From: Spirodela intermedia
Lineage: Eukaryota; Streptophyta; Magnoliopsida; Alismatales; Araceae
Direction: 5' to 3'
Assembly (NCBI GenBank): GCA_902729315.2
Contig: LR746270.1
Span: 732,501 to 796,500 of the forward strand
Length of the DNA stretch: 64,000 nt
The position numbers were made by a program, and so were the translations under genes. This document shows positions 1-12,123 of the stretch, in pieces. Position 1 is the first letter of the stretch. Each line of letters opens with the position of its first letter. The notes beneath the pieces are model-generated. The model saw only the letters and a program-made list of their open reading frames with translations, searched no databases and was not told the DNA's origin.

Positions 1-390
1 TTCTCTCCGTCGAGATCAGGGCTCAAGTATGGCAGCGTCGGCTCTGCCCCTAGTTTCTCACCTGCAGTGATCAGTCACAGTACACCCATAACTCACATCA
101 TCAAGAGCTACAGAGCTACAAAGAGAGAGAGAGAGAGAGATGAGCTTACTGATGATGTCGGGGATGTTGAGGCCATTGGAGAAGCGGCCAGAGGGGGTGT
201 GAGTTGGGGAGTCGATGCCGTAGGGCGGCGCGTCGGCGCGGGCGGTTGTGGCCAGGTAGTTGTTGTTGCCGTTATCAACTAGAGAGTCGCCGAAGATGAA
301 GAAGGCCCGGGGGGCTGCGGTGGAGACGGCGAGGTTGCCGAGGGCCAGAAGCCCCGCGAAAGCTGCGAGGAGCACAGTGGCGGCGCCCAT
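1..390 (-). CDS. GDSL esterase/lipase, 5' exons only (runs off window)
   Basis: Secreted SGNH-type hydrolase of the plant GDSL esterase/lipase family, which acts on acyl esters in the apoplast or cuticle. Exon 1 is 150..390 and exon 2 is 1..61 and continues off the left edge. The ATG at 388-390 opens a hydrophobic signal peptide (about residues 1-26). Block I follows, with [16 protein letters not shown] and nucleophile Ser at about residue 36, then [14 protein letters not shown]. The splice CA|GTAAG to CTGCAG|GTGAG joins IIS to [16 protein letters not shown], matching the LTL1/At5g33370 type. The intron carries a short (GA)n run at 122-140. The catalytic Asp/His at the C-terminus lie outside the window. 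Family assignment is secure; substrate is unknown. Confidence 0.93.
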
Positions 391-474
391 GGCTGCGGCC
401 GGCGGCGAACTGTGACGGGAGAGAGGAGCGCCGGAGCTTGAAGAGGGTGGGACTGAGAAACCTCTGGGGGTCGC

Positions 475-480
475 TTTATA
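475..480 (-). promoter_or_regulatory. Probable TATA box of the GDSL lipase gene
   Basis: On the minus strand the sequence reads CTCTATAAAGC about 85 bases upstream of the lipase ATG. This is the expected position for a TATA box with a leader of about 50 bases. No other TATA-like element lies between it and the ATG. Confidence 0.55.
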
Positions 481-483
481 GAG

Positions 484-1440
484 GCATGCCCATGAAGGGC
501 GGCACCATTTTTAACAGAAAATGGTAAAAAACGTGGAGGGAAGCCCCTATCCTCGAGAATTTCTTCATCTACTGAATTCAATTTACGAAGATTCAGGACC
601 AGAAGAGGTCTGCAGACGCAATAACTGCGGCCCTCGCTACCCCCACCACTGTTCGTATGATCAACTTGCAGGAGGGGAGCTCCAGCCGGGGGGGCCCTCG
701 CGTCGTCATCAAGGCCCCCGTAACAGCGACTGGGTCAAGGTTGAAGCCGAAGGTTGCTTTCAGTCGAGATCACCAGGTATTTGAAGTAATCAATTCCTAA
801 GGAAGAACTCATAATTCCCCCGTCTTCATGGTCCCGTTCGTGCTTGGGAATGTTCGAACATAGAATGCTCAACTGAGATCACCAACCCCTCGCCTCGGAG
901 GGTTCTCCCTGATAGCGACTCATTAGGGTTTCGCAGCAGCCATGGCGTTTCCTCAGTTTGTCTGCTGGCCGCCGTCAAGCTCATGGATGAGGATGGATGG
1001 CGATGGAGGGCTAACCTCAATTTATTTTATTTTTTCACTTGACTTTGGTGAAGGACGAGGACCAGACAAAGCTGGTAGGAGCTCCAGCTTCCCCGACGAG
1101 TAAATGTCCTCCTATCCTATGCCAACTGGGGGAAGGCGGCCGAGGAACACAAACCATCACGGAAACCACAGTCCCCCTCCCGCCGTATTTACTACAGTGT
1201 CAGTCGGTGAGAGAGGGAGAGAGAGGGGTGACGTCTGAAAATTAAATAGCCGGAAAAAGTGTTGAGAAGGTGAGAATCGTGAGTCGAGGAAGCTCGCGTG
1301 AGTCGGGTTTACGGCACGGCTCCTCTCTCTCTCCCTCTCTCTCTCTTTCTCACCCTCCCTCCCCATCTCTCTCTCTCGCACAGTAAAGAGGGAACCCAAG
1401 GTCTTGTGTGACACCCCGGCATCCTTGTGCGTGGAGGGAC

Positions 1441-1473
<33 letters not shown>

Positions 1474-2425
1474 CCTTCAATCGCCCGTCATTCCTTGCGG
1501 GGTGGTAGGTCGCTAATAGCCATCCTCAATTAACATCTCCTCCCCGCCGCCCAGCATTATTCATTCGGACGGTAGCTTGGGGCACTCCCTTATTTATGTC
1601 CACAACCCCACCCCATTTACGCTGCTCACATGCTCTCCTCTCTCTCTGTCTCTCTTTCTCTCTCTACAGTGGCCGTTCGAACACTGTTACCGGCAGAGAA
1701 GACGTCCGGGCAGGAGGGGGATTCCATCTGCTCCCCCCGAGGCCGATAGCTGAGCGTGCTGCTCCGGCAACCCCGAATTACAGACGTCGTGCAGTCAATC
1801 ATTTCTACGAAACACCGCCGACGCGTGCATATTCACAGCGACGAAAGATAGATCCGAAGGAACTCCCTCCTCGCAGTTAATGTTCCGCCAGCTGGGCTCC
1901 TCCCTCCCTCCACCGCACCACCCCCATCTGGGTGCACCTTCGCCTCTCCTTTTCCTCTCTCTCTCTATCTCTATCTCTACTTGGATATCACTTTCCGAGC
2001 CTAAGCCGGGCCGCGCCTGCTGGCACCTTTCTGGATTTAAATTTTCTAGGTCTGTTGCGCCATTGGTGTTATCTCTCGGGCCTTTGCATGACATTCATAA
2101 AGGCGGGGTTATATGGTTTTATTGTCTTAATGAAAAAAATAGCCGTTTCGGTCCGCCACATTAAAGCTTCAGAAGGGTGAGCCCCCACCCCGGCGTCCAC
2201 GGTCAATGTCTCCACCCCCCCCACAATGAAATTGGTTGGGCGTTGAGAGTCCGAATAGGCCGCTTGATCTCACACTGGGTCTGATCAAAGTGGTTTTTTT
2301 TTGCCTTAAAACCAAGCTCGGAGTGAAAGCTGCGTCTCGCCGGATACTTAAAATCACAGATGCAGAGACTTACAGCATGGTGCTCATTCTATTTCTACGT
2401 GGCGGCCTCATAATCTCTCTCCCTC

Positions 2426-2479
<54 letters not shown>

Positions 2480-3295
2480 CTCCCGATGTCGTTCTCTCTC
2501 TCTATATATCTTTTTTTCTTCTGGAGCGTAGAGGGTTATGGATTGTTCTAATGATGCTCGAGTCGATGGAAACATGGCCCTTTGACGTCAGATGCGTTGA
2601 CATTTTGCGGTTAGTAGATTATTCAATAAAAATGAGAGCTTTTCGAGTCGGTCGTGCTTCTCATCCAATGCCATAGCTCATGGTGGATATTTACCTGGGC
2701 ACAGATTTCTCTTTTTAGAGATTTTAAATAGTTAAAAACCCGCCGCCAATAATCGCCCAATCAACTCCCAGTGAACGTTCCATCACCGTTTCTCAGCAAT
2801 TTATCTTCTAATTTTTTTTGACCTTTTGCTTCACATGAGCGTGAGTCAACTCTTTCACTGGTCTATTGAAATACACAGTAAAAGAGATCATCGTAAAGAT
2901 AATGAGACAATAATGATACGGCGATGTCAAAGAGTAGACTCAAAGTCAACGCCCCAGCTCGAATACATTACGCGAACAACAAGGAAATATCAGACCATTT
3001 TAAGAAAGAAAAAAGTCGCTTGGAATTTTGCTAGGAACCACCAGACGTGATCTTCCCCGCAGGAGTTGAAGAACAGCGTCATCTTCCACTATAAATACTG
3101 AGACTGTGAAGAATACAAAAAAAAAAGAAGGTTTCTCCCCTTTCCACTTATGGAATCCACACCATTTACACTCTCTGCCCTTATTATGAAGCAAACTCAG
3201 TGAGGAGGAAGATGGAACAGCCCATCTCTGTCTGTCTGTCTGTCTCTCTCTACTACTACCCTGAAATATCATCATCGTCGTCGTCGTCGTCGGCA
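484..3295. other. Intergenic, microsatellite-rich, no supported gene
   Basis: This spacer lies between the lipase promoter and the 3' end of UBP3. It is filled with CT/TC runs (about 1321-1380, 1441-1472, 1641-1670, 1960-1980, 2432-2476). Open frames here are short and reflect Ser/Leu or Arg/Glu codons read from those runs. A stretch at 3282-3293 of GTC/ATC triplets is probably UBP3 3' UTR. I see no protein family or RNA gene. Confidence 0.6.
2432..2476. repeat. (CT)n microsatellite
   Basis: About 45 bases of nearly pure CT dinucleotide, the longest simple run in the left intergenic spacer. It is followed by further impure CT up to about 2505. Confidence 0.95.
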
Positions 3296-3825
3296 TCACC
3301 TGCAATCTGGAAGATCCTCTCCTCTCCCAAGCTCATCCCCCAAGTTGCAGTGTGGTGGTAATAAAGTGGGGAAAAAAAGAAGGAAAAAACAGAGGAGGAA
3401 GAGGGGAGAAGAAAGAGAGAGAGGCGGCTCAAAGACTCACCCTCTCGTAGAACAGGATGTACCCATGGTCGGTGTTGCTAGAGAACTCTTGGGAGGAGCC
3501 GAAGAAAGTCTGCACGGCGGACTCGTCGATCATCTCCACGTTCTCGTCGTCGAAGAAGAGCCAGTGGCTGTGGCTCTTCACCAGGCTGACGTAGTGCCCG
3601 TGGTTGGGGCCGCTGCCCACGTGGACCACCACGGCGGAGAGGGAGTACTCCGAGTCAGCGTCGTCCACGGTGTTGCTCAGCTTCAGCTCCATGGGGAAGA
3701 CGACCCGGTAGGAGAGCTTCTTGTACCGCCCCAGCTGCTCGATGTACTTGAACCGCTTCAGGTGGATCACCAGAATGTGGGGAAGCTTCTTTATCTTCAT
3801 CCTCTTCTGCGCCTCCTGCAAACTG

Positions 3826-3863
<38 letters not shown>

Positions 3864-4676
3864 GTTAACGGCCCAAGTCAACGCCTCGTCCCCACCCGGG
3901 AGACCGAGAGGGAACGTCTCTAACCTGCAGCATTTGTCGCAGAAGAACTTGTCCTCGGCGTTCAAGGTCTCAGTCGAGCTGAAGTTCTTCAGACAGCTGG
4001 TGATCGAGCTGTTCTGCTCGATATCCAGGCTCAGATCCAGGAAAGTCTCCTCTCTCGCCGTCACAGTCTCGCACCGCAGGCACCTCGTCTCGTTGGTCAG
4101 AATCCCCTGCAGGTTTTTAAGATCGAACCCTCTTCAGCAGTTCAATCAAAGGGGGAGCGGCGCCGCCACCTTAGTCAGAGAACGGCTCACCTGAAAGTTC
4201 TTGTGGACCCAGGTGACCAGCGGCTCTTCTTTGACGCCATTTGCCGGAGAAGTGCGAGCTCCGTTGGCGGTCTTCTCCGATGAAGATGATGTTTCCGGAG
4301 AGGCCTTCGAGGCTTTTGACTCCTTCTCCAAGATGTCAACGAGCTCGTTCAGCAGAAAGTTCAGAAATTCATGGGCATCCTGCATGAATGTCAACGGACT
4401 GATTTAGTTTCAGCAAGACGATCCAGAGAGCTGTGGTACAGTGACTATGTATAGAAGCATCCGCTCGTCTTCGCATGGAGCCCAACTTCCTCTGGCATTT
4501 CCTCTCTCTAGAAATAAAAGAATCTGAGCCGAAGAACCCCAAGATATCTATTGCTCCCCTCCCTCTCTTCCCTATCCAACAGCCGTCATTCCTCCCCCTG
4601 GGGCTTCCGACGCCATCAGTATCAGATGCCATATACATAAAATAAATATGAACAAACTATGTTCTTGAAAGGATGG

Positions 4677-4727
<51 letters not shown>

Positions 4728-4810
4728 AATCTTTGGAAGAAACCGTAGGCAAGTTGTAAGAGGCCCACAGAAGTAAATATGAACAAACTATGTTCTTGAA
4801 AGGATGGAAA

Positions 4811-4857
<47 letters not shown>

Positions 4858-7800
4858 TCTTTGCAAGAAACCGTTGACAAGTTGCAAGAGGCCCACAGAA
4901 GTAACTAGAGCTTCGATGCTGGCTTCATGGTGGAAAAGACTCTGAGAAGTCATAGGACAAAAGTAGAAAAGCAGACGTGTGATCGAGGGCACATCAAAGA
5001 GTACCAAGCGGCAGAGCTACCTGGTGCATGTAACTTCGGAAGAGCTCGTTCTGCTTCTTCACCCTCTGTACGAATCGCTTGGGAGCGATGACCCCCGTCT
5101 TCTTCTTCTGGGAGCTAATCTGGACAAGACGAAAAACCCATAGATTAGTTGGCACCAAGAAGATTGCTCCGCTGTAGAACTGAAACGATGCATTGCCATG
5201 GAAGACAACACTCCCCTTCCAGCAAGCAATAAAGTCAACGTAGCAGAGGTTCTGAAGTCATCCATTTTGTCAATCAGGAGAACAACTCTAAACGATGACA
5301 TTATTTAGCAGAGGAAGGAAGAAGAAAACCAGCAGGGTAATCCATTTCTCGTGGGATCCAAAGAGCATCCAGGTCAGATCTAGAGAAGGAATTTGCCACG
5401 GGGGGGTTGACCAAAGCCTCCAGATTAAGATAATACCCAGGTGGTCCTTGTTAAATCCATGTCTGTGGGTTTAGCAAGGACCACCTGTCTGTGGGTTTAG
5501 CAAGGAACATTGACATGTTCTTCCATGTCTGTGGGTTTAGCAAAGAAGGGGAAAACTCACGGAAAATACATGCTGTACATAGAAACATGCAGAGCTTTGG
5601 AGATCACAGGTTTCGTAATGCATTCCACGTCAATGAGTAAACAATATTGGCAGGCGAATATCTGGATATTTTCTCATAGTATTCAAGATGGAGGGATTAC
5701 CTGAGAAAACAGATCAGCTAAGCAAGTCAAAAGGTTATCCTCTGCATCTCCTGCACTCTTGTTGCTTGCATAATATTCAAGCAGTTGTTCCCGGAATGGG
5801 ACACAAAAATATAGAGCCTGTTCGATAGTAAAACACCCTGAATTAGATAGGTCAACACTTGATACACATCAATTTAAAGCAATCTTATAATGGTAGTTGC
5901 TGCATGACTAATATTTACAGCTAATGATTTACAAAAAAAGAATAATATACGTACATACTGAGGGTTCATAGCACCACATATAGATTGAAAAAAAAAAAAA
6001 GATAAGCAGAAAGCGATGTGCATGGAAGACTTCAATGAGCTCTAGAATAAATGTGGATAATGATGTGTTACACCAAGATAGTGTAAATCTTACAAGTCTT
6101 ATTGGGGTGAGGAGGGGGTGGGGGTCGAGGTCAACGAGTGGGGTAAGCCCATAGCCCACCCAATGCAGGCTTCCTCAAGCTCGAGATTCGAAATGAAGGT
6201 CAACGTGATTATATATGGCACAGGTCCACGCCTGAAAGTCATATCACAGCACCACCCTCACTCCTTCCCACCCATCCTGCTCTTCTTCCCCCTCTTCTTC
6301 CAGGCATTACTGCGTCCCCTGATCCTCGTCTAGCTGGCCCCTCGCTAACCCCCTTCCAAATCTCTCCCTTCTTCCTAGTCCACCACTTCCTTCCGGCTAT
6401 AATGTGAACTATCTAGGTTGGAGAAAAGCTAAAAGCCATGCTTTTGCGTGGTGTCACTGAATCTTATAATCTCAATTTCCTGGTTTACATAGTTTGCGCA
6501 ATAACCAGATCATCTGACCCCAGCTGCCACTAGTTCCATGATCATTTTCACCTTCCACAAATCATTTTGATGGATTGGAGAAGCAGGGTTAAATCAATCC
6601 GCCATTATGTTTGTACCATGGAATTCCCATAGATGAGTATCATAATTTCACAGAATTTTCCTTATTTAAAAATCGGCTTCCAGATGATGAAGAAAACCAC
6701 GCCAAACCTGATCCACATTAAATAGCCGTCGTTTGACATGATTGAGTTGAAATCAAACTTTGGCTGTATTAGACGTATATCTATTAAATAGTAGACTTTT
6801 GGAGATAAAATCGGTACTGATAATAATGTGATAAAGTTAGACAAATTTTTTGAAAGAAGTTTGGAGGCAATTTTGAGAATATTAACCAGGTTGTATTCAC
6901 AACAAAGTGACGGAAAACTGTTCAATAGTGATAATGCAAGTTCAGATATTCATAAAAACTAATGGACGCTGAGTATGGGTATATCAGGCTATTAAAACTG
7001 GCTGATGCTCATGATGGGTATTCCTAAGGAATAAGACAGGGAATTCAATCGTCAAATATGCATACAAATATGACTTCAATCGTCAACACCTGATCGTGCC
7101 TCCAATGGAGTTCAGAGATCTATACATACTGACAGCCCACCAATGATTGATCTTAGCAATGAGAGCGTGCATTTTATGATCAACATTACATTGGAGGCTG
7201 ATCTTTTGATCCACATGCTGCATCCATTTTTTCTCTCTTTAGTAGGTGGGCATAACTGAAAACCTCAACCCTCCTTCCAGTCAGACCAAACTAGATGACC
7301 AAACAAGGAACTGAATGTTGTATCATAAGCACCATCTTGTTAAGATCATTCAGATGGGGAATTTTTTTCATTCCTCAAGGAAAATCTGAGTTTCATCTAA
7401 CCCCAGCTGAATGCCATCAAATCCCATTGCTCCACCTCCATAAAAGAAATTATATGAAATAGAGATGAGAGTAAGATTGGGCAGAGAGACGCAAATAAGC
7501 AATTACTTCCACACACAGCAATGAATGAAATCATCACATAATAATCGCCATCACAGATGGAAATTAACTTATCCAACACTCCCCTCCACACTTCGCCCAT
7601 CACGTTTTTTTTTTTTTTTCCAAGAATAAAAAGCACATTGGAAGCTCTAAGAAGGGCTGCTGCAAAGGGATCTTGCTTGGCTCACGCACAGAAACCTTTT
7701 CTCCATTCTCCCTCTGGATCTTCAGTTGCACCCTGATATTTTCCTTCCCCATAAATATTCCTAATGGAAAAAAAAAAAAAACCTCACAAGAATAATCACA

Positions 7801-8433
7801 CGCTGTTCAAAAACTTTCTGTGCTTCCAAATGAGCCACATCAATGGGGAGAGGTGCAACCAGTCTCATACATACACACTTCAGAGTTGTTATACTCGTGA
7901 GCATTCCGATTCTCTTCGCCCATAAGAACACAATCTGGAGAAACACTTATCGATGGATTTGTTGTTTTCAAATCCCCGAACCCATTTATTCCCTGGTACA
8001 GGAAAGCCCAGAGGGCAGGCTGTCCAAAGGGGAAAGGAAAGCAACGGATAGATGCAACTAATGCACCAGGAATCACGAGCACAGTAGAGAAAAAAAAAGA
8101 GCAAGAAATGAAATCTAAAGATAACGATTAATGGACGTTCGGCTCGCTGGGATCTGGCCTTTACGATAACTACAACCTGATGATAACGAGGAGAGAGAAG
8201 TTTCAACTGTGGATAAGGAGGTGAAGGGCGAGGAGAAACGATAACGGGATCACGCAGCCTGAGAAACGGGTATTTCCCCGGACGCGGAAGAAGGAGTGAG
8301 GGGATTGGTTGCCTACCTGCAAGACGCTGTTGCAGTAACAGGTGTTTCCGAAATTCTCTAGGCCGAAGTACCTCTCGCCTTCAGGAAACTGCTCCCCGAG
8401 AGCCTTCTCGAGCTTGGAACCCGCGGCTCCCAT
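3296..8433 (-). CDS. UBP3: Ubiquitin carboxyl-terminal hydrolase 3/4 (UBP3/UBP4-like)
   Basis: Deubiquitinating cysteine protease of the USP/UBP family. Exons in transcript order: 8317-8433, 5701-5817, 5021-5119, 4191-4379, 3925-4106, 3441-3822, 3296-3331. Phases close and give 373 residues; Arabidopsis UBP3 is about 371. The Cys box is [15 protein letters not shown] with catalytic Cys32. Zinc-finger pairs CLRC and CDKCC lie in the middle. The His box ([19 protein letters not shown]) has catalytic His near residue 311. The protein starts MGAAGSK, which fits an N-myristoylation signal (Gly2, Ser6). Intron 1 is about 2.5 kb. The last exon is the weak point: donor AGG|GTGAGT joined to GATGAG|CTTGGG gives a tail [11 protein letters not shown], while read-through of the donor would end in VSL. 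UBP3 versus UBP4 cannot be separated. Confidence 0.95.
3828..3860. repeat. (GA/CT)n microsatellite abutting a splice acceptor
   Basis: About 33 bases of GA on the plus strand. Read on the transcribed minus strand it is a CT run ending in CCGCAG, the acceptor of UBP3 exon 6, so the microsatellite itself supplies the polypyrimidine tract. Confidence 0.93.
4643..4904. repeat. 131-bp tandem duplication containing (CT)n, UBP3 intron 3
   Basis: Two adjacent copies start at 4643 and 4774. Each holds TAAATATGAACAAACTATG, GTTCTTGAAAGGATGGAAAT, a CT run of about 40 bases (4680-4720 and 4811-4853), then a shared flank ending CCCACAGAAGTAA. Copies differ by a few substitutions and by CT length. They lie in the intron between UBP3 exons 3 and 4. 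Confidence 0.95.
5439..5543. repeat. Inverted repeat plus three direct repeats, UBP3 intron 2
   Basis: The arm AGGTGGTCCTTGTTAAA at 5439-5455 pairs with TTTAGCAAGGACCACCT at 5470-5486, with one mismatch in 17 and a 14-base loop. Overlapping it, TGTCTGTGGGTTTAGCAA occurs three times (starting about 5460, 5486 and 5526). The element is intronic and matches no transposon I can name. Confidence 0.85.
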
Positions 8434-9404
8434 TACCATCCACCTCCTCCCCTTCTCCTTCTCTCTTCTCCCCTCAAACCCTGAGACCCCGCCAATCCGA
8501 AGGCAGGAAGACGACCCGGCAATTACTGCCCGCAGAACGGAGCCCCCGGAATCCACCCTTTCTCTTCTTATGTGCCTCCCCTCCTGATCGATCCCTTTTC
8601 TCGCCGGCGACGGCCGCCGCAGCTGCGTTCCCGGCGTTGAAGAATTACACCATCGAAAGTGGAGATGTCCCGAGCTATCGACGGTTGCCCAGTTGGGAAA
8701 ATGGGTTCAGTCTCTCTCTCTCTCTCCCCCCCCCTTCTGTCTTCGAAGCTCATTAATTTACTGCGGAAGACCTGGACATGTGGCTAAGACAAGCCTCACA
8801 ATACGAAGAAATGATGGAAACCAGATCGCTGGACCAGCAGCTGCAGCGAGAGAATATTCCAAATCTAGGTCTGCCCATGCGCCATTAAATCTTTTTTTAT
8901 TTTATTTTTAGCTCCGATGTTTCGAGATGATTCATCGGGATACAACGAGGTGATTTTTACGACCTAATTAGCGTTTCATCCAGGGAAAAAAATAATCCCG
9001 GAGGAAATCTCCCAGATGATATTTAAAAACTGACCTTTTGCATCTTATTAGAAACCATATGGGTCAATCATCGTATTACCCGGAAAAAATCTTAATAATT
9101 GTTTATCCGGGACAGACCTGCATTTTTATTTTCATAAAAACTACAAGATATATATATATAAAACAAACTTCTGTGTTAAGAAAGTCAACGAGTTCCCACC
9201 TTCATCAGGGTGGAGGGCCCACTTCCGGGCTATGCACTGGGCGATCAGGGAAGATTAAAAGGATCTCAGATGAACAGTTTATGAGAGAAGATGGTGATCA
9301 GGGAAGATTAAAAAGGGGAATCTCCCACAACTTTCCCCAAAGAGTTCATAGGAAGGTGAAAATAGCACCGAAGAACCAGAAACGGAAAGTCAACTCAGGC
9401 GACG
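8434..9404. other. UBP3 5' leader/promoter and L29 3' flank, no gene
   Basis: The first hundred or so bases after 8433 are GC-rich and are probably the UBP3 5' UTR. A short CT/CCCC tract lies at about 8708-8735. The rest is AT-richer and lies downstream of L29. The motif GATCAGGGAAGATTAAAA occurs twice (about 9243 and 9297). No coding signal is convincing. Confidence 0.5.
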
Positions 9405-10847
9405 TTATGATGCCTTCCCAGCAGCCTCTGCTGCCTTCTCCTCTTCTTGCTTCTTCTTCAGGGAGGGTGGGGGCCTGACGACGATGCTCCTCTTCCACTT
9501 CCTGTCCAGCTTCCTCGACAGCCTTCTGTTGATCCCCTCCTCGATCTCCCGCTCCCTCTTCACTGTCAGCATCCGGGCAACCTGCGAGCCGGATGAAGAG
9601 CAAATCAGGGCCGTGGGAGTCAAACGGGCACAGGAAGAGCAAAAATCTCTGTGGCTTGAATACCCCAGTGCCATTAAAGGCTCCAGGTGAAGTTTCTAGG
9701 GTTCTTTTCGAGGAAATGGATGACAGAACAAGGGCACTGCTTCTGGGTACTTGGGAAATTGCAGGTATTGTTTCCCCCATTGCTGACACTCGGCGAGGTT
9801 TCTAGGTTTTTTCCATAGCATTCCGGGTACCCTGATAAACAGGCATTCATTTGAATTGGATAATAGAAGTGATGAATCTAGATTTGCAGTCAAGAACACC
9901 ACAAGAGGATGTCTGCTCCGAAAGACTTTTACAGAACACAGGAGGATTAATGAGCATCTGCATACATTGTACGGAAAATTACCCAATGAATCAGTATTTT
10001 CAAGAAAAATGATCGTCTAAACTTGCTCAAGAACATGGCAACCATTAATAAGCTCCTAGAGATCATTATTGAAGATACAGAGAACACCGTAGATGATGGA
10101 AAACGATAGATTATCTTATGAAGATAGATTCCACATGGGTTGAATCAATGTGAACAGAAAGTTTTGGATTCTCTGCTCGGATTATCCACAAGAACCATTC
10201 GGGGTCCCCATGAGGTCCCCCTTTCTCCCTGAGTGGAAGCACAAGCAACCGAGGAGAACCATTTCACTGACATTAGGGTAACAAAATCGCACCGGAATCC
10301 CAACCGTCAGTAAAAGTGATTCTCTATAAGTTCCAGTTTCTGACGTAAGAACATGAATAATGATATACGTGAATGAAAAAAATTCAACGGGAGCACGAAG
10401 GAATTCAGACGAAACTCCGAAAATCCGGATTAATCCCGTCCACGGTGATTCCAGAAAAACCAAACCGCGAAAATCAAGCTAGTGATAGGGTTCTCCATCC
10501 AATGGACACAACGCAACGCATACCCGCTTGCGCATTCTTCCGAATTCGCTGTTCTTGAACTCGTTCCGGGCGGATTTCTGGAGGCGGAGCATGAAGAGCT
10601 CCCCCTTGAGGTCGATCACCTCCTCGTTGATCTGCTCCGTGGTCATCTCCCTGATCTCCTTCAACTCCTCCTCCCTCTTCGCCATCATCCTCACCGTGCC
10701 CACCCGAAGAGGGCTCCTGACGCGGAGAAGCGGCGCCACCGCCCGGAGCCGCGCTCCATAGAAGGAGGACTGCGGCGGGAGCGTGCTCCGTCTCGGCGAC
10801 GGGGAGACGAAGGGAGTAGGGGTCGGGGGCAGAGACAACCTCAGCAT
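9405..10847 (-). CDS. RPL29: 50S ribosomal protein L29, chloroplastic
   Basis: Structural protein of the large subunit of the plastid ribosome (uL29/bL29 family), bound near the peptide exit tunnel. Two coding exons, 10524-10847 and 9405-9581, join as CGG|GTATGC to CTCGCAG|GTTGCC in phase 0, giving 166 residues. An N-terminal Pro/Ser/Arg-rich stretch of about 50 residues looks like a transit peptide. The L29 core follows: KREEELKEIREMTTEQINEE, then DLKGELFMLRLQKSARNEFK, with the second exon supplying VARMLTVKREREIEEGI. A Lys-rich extension RPPPSLKKKQEEEKAAEAAG is typical of the plastid form. The intron is about 940 bases. Confidence 0.95.
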
Positions 10848-11563
10848 CGTTCTTCCTTGCTACGGTTGCTGCAGACGGTGCCGGGGGCGGGGAGAGAGAG
10901 AGAGGAAGACGATGGAGAGAGAAGCTGCAGATGGGCGGATAACGCTGTTCTTCACGTTGCGGCTGAGGAACCATCTTGTTGCTGGAGATGGAGAGGACCA
11001 TCACAATGACCAATCTTCACCGTCCGATCTATGTACCCTATCCGCAGCAGATCTAACGACCGAACGCACAGTACGCATGAGACGAATATTTATTTAAAAG
11101 TTTTTTTTCCAATAATAATATTATCGTAAAATACATTTTCCGTGCGACAAAAATTACCAAAAAACAGACAATTCGGATTTTGCTAATACACGAATTAAAT
11201 AAATTATCAATCTTCATTTTTTTTCTTTTTCAGAGGTTTAGAATGTCTAAATTCTGCTTATCATCTGGAGCAAACACACTACGGTTGGGAAGGTAATTTT
11301 TATTTATTTTTCTTCATTACTTAAATATCTGGTATAATTAATTAGTTAAAAATAAGTAACAAAATGGTATCATTATGATAGTTTCTGGGTACCTCAAAGT
11401 GCACATAATTAATTAATTTATGAGGAACCCTAGCATACTGAAAGAACAAATATGGTCAACATCAAATTATTGGTCAGCGTTGAATCCAGATGACTGCACT
11501 CACAAAAAGGAAAAAAACCCCCAATCCGAGCTGGATTAAGTAAAAAATGATCATAATTGGGAA

Positions 11564-12123
11564 TGCATTTTTCAGAAAGAATTTTATCTTCCTCAAGTTG
11601 GGGCAGCCTCCATTTACCAAACATCAGAATCACTCCCCTTTTATATTTTTTTCAATGATCCCATTTCAAGATTGGGATGAACCCTAATGATGAATCCAGT
11701 TCTTCGTCCTGTCTCCAAGAATATCATCAGATTCAGGCATATACTTTTTTAGTTAGATTCATTCAACTCATGGGTAGGAGCTTAGGAGCTTAGGAGCTAA
11801 TATTCGGAAAATACCTGGTTTCCCATGCAAGAGGAAGAACATGGCATTTTTCAGAAAGAATTCTATCTTCCTCAAGCTGGGTCAGCCTCCACTTACCAAA
11901 CATCAGAATCACTACCATTTTCATTTTTTTTCAATGATCCCGATTCAAGGTTGGGATAAACCCCAGTGACGAATCAAGAACATACTCAGTTCTTCGTCCT
12001 GTCTCCAAGAATTTCATCAGATTAAGGCATATGCTTCGTTAGTTAGATTCATTCAGCTCATTGGTAGGGGAGCTTGGGAGCTAAGGTTTGGAAAATACCT
12101 GGCTTCCCATGCAAGAGGAAGAG
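11564..12123. repeat. 280-bp intergenic tandem duplication
   Basis: Two adjacent copies begin GCATTTTTCAGAAAGAAT at about 11564 and 11844. They share long blocks including CCTCAAG..GGG.CAGCCTCCA, ACCAAACATCAGAATCACT, CAGTTCTTCGTCCTGTCTCC, and an end reading TTCCCATGCAAGAGGAAGA. They differ by scattered substitutions and small indels, so the duplication is old. A mini-repeat AGCTTAGG(AGCTTAGG) occurs in copy 1 near 11780. No coding frame is conserved between copies. Confidence 0.93.

Noticed and set aside
1157..1480. Long Arg/Glu-rich minus-strand frame, and similar frames at other GA/CT runs
   Set aside because: The frame is simply a translation of a CT microsatellite (Arg-Glu or Leu-Ser dipeptides) with no family resemblance or splice context.
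3345..3923. 192-codon plus-strand frame
   Set aside because: Antisense of UBP3 exon 6. The His-box motif is on the minus strand.
10482..11009. 175-codon plus-strand frame opposite L29
   Set aside because: It is the antisense shadow of L29 exon 1 and its GC-rich leader; the minus strand carries the clear L29 signature.
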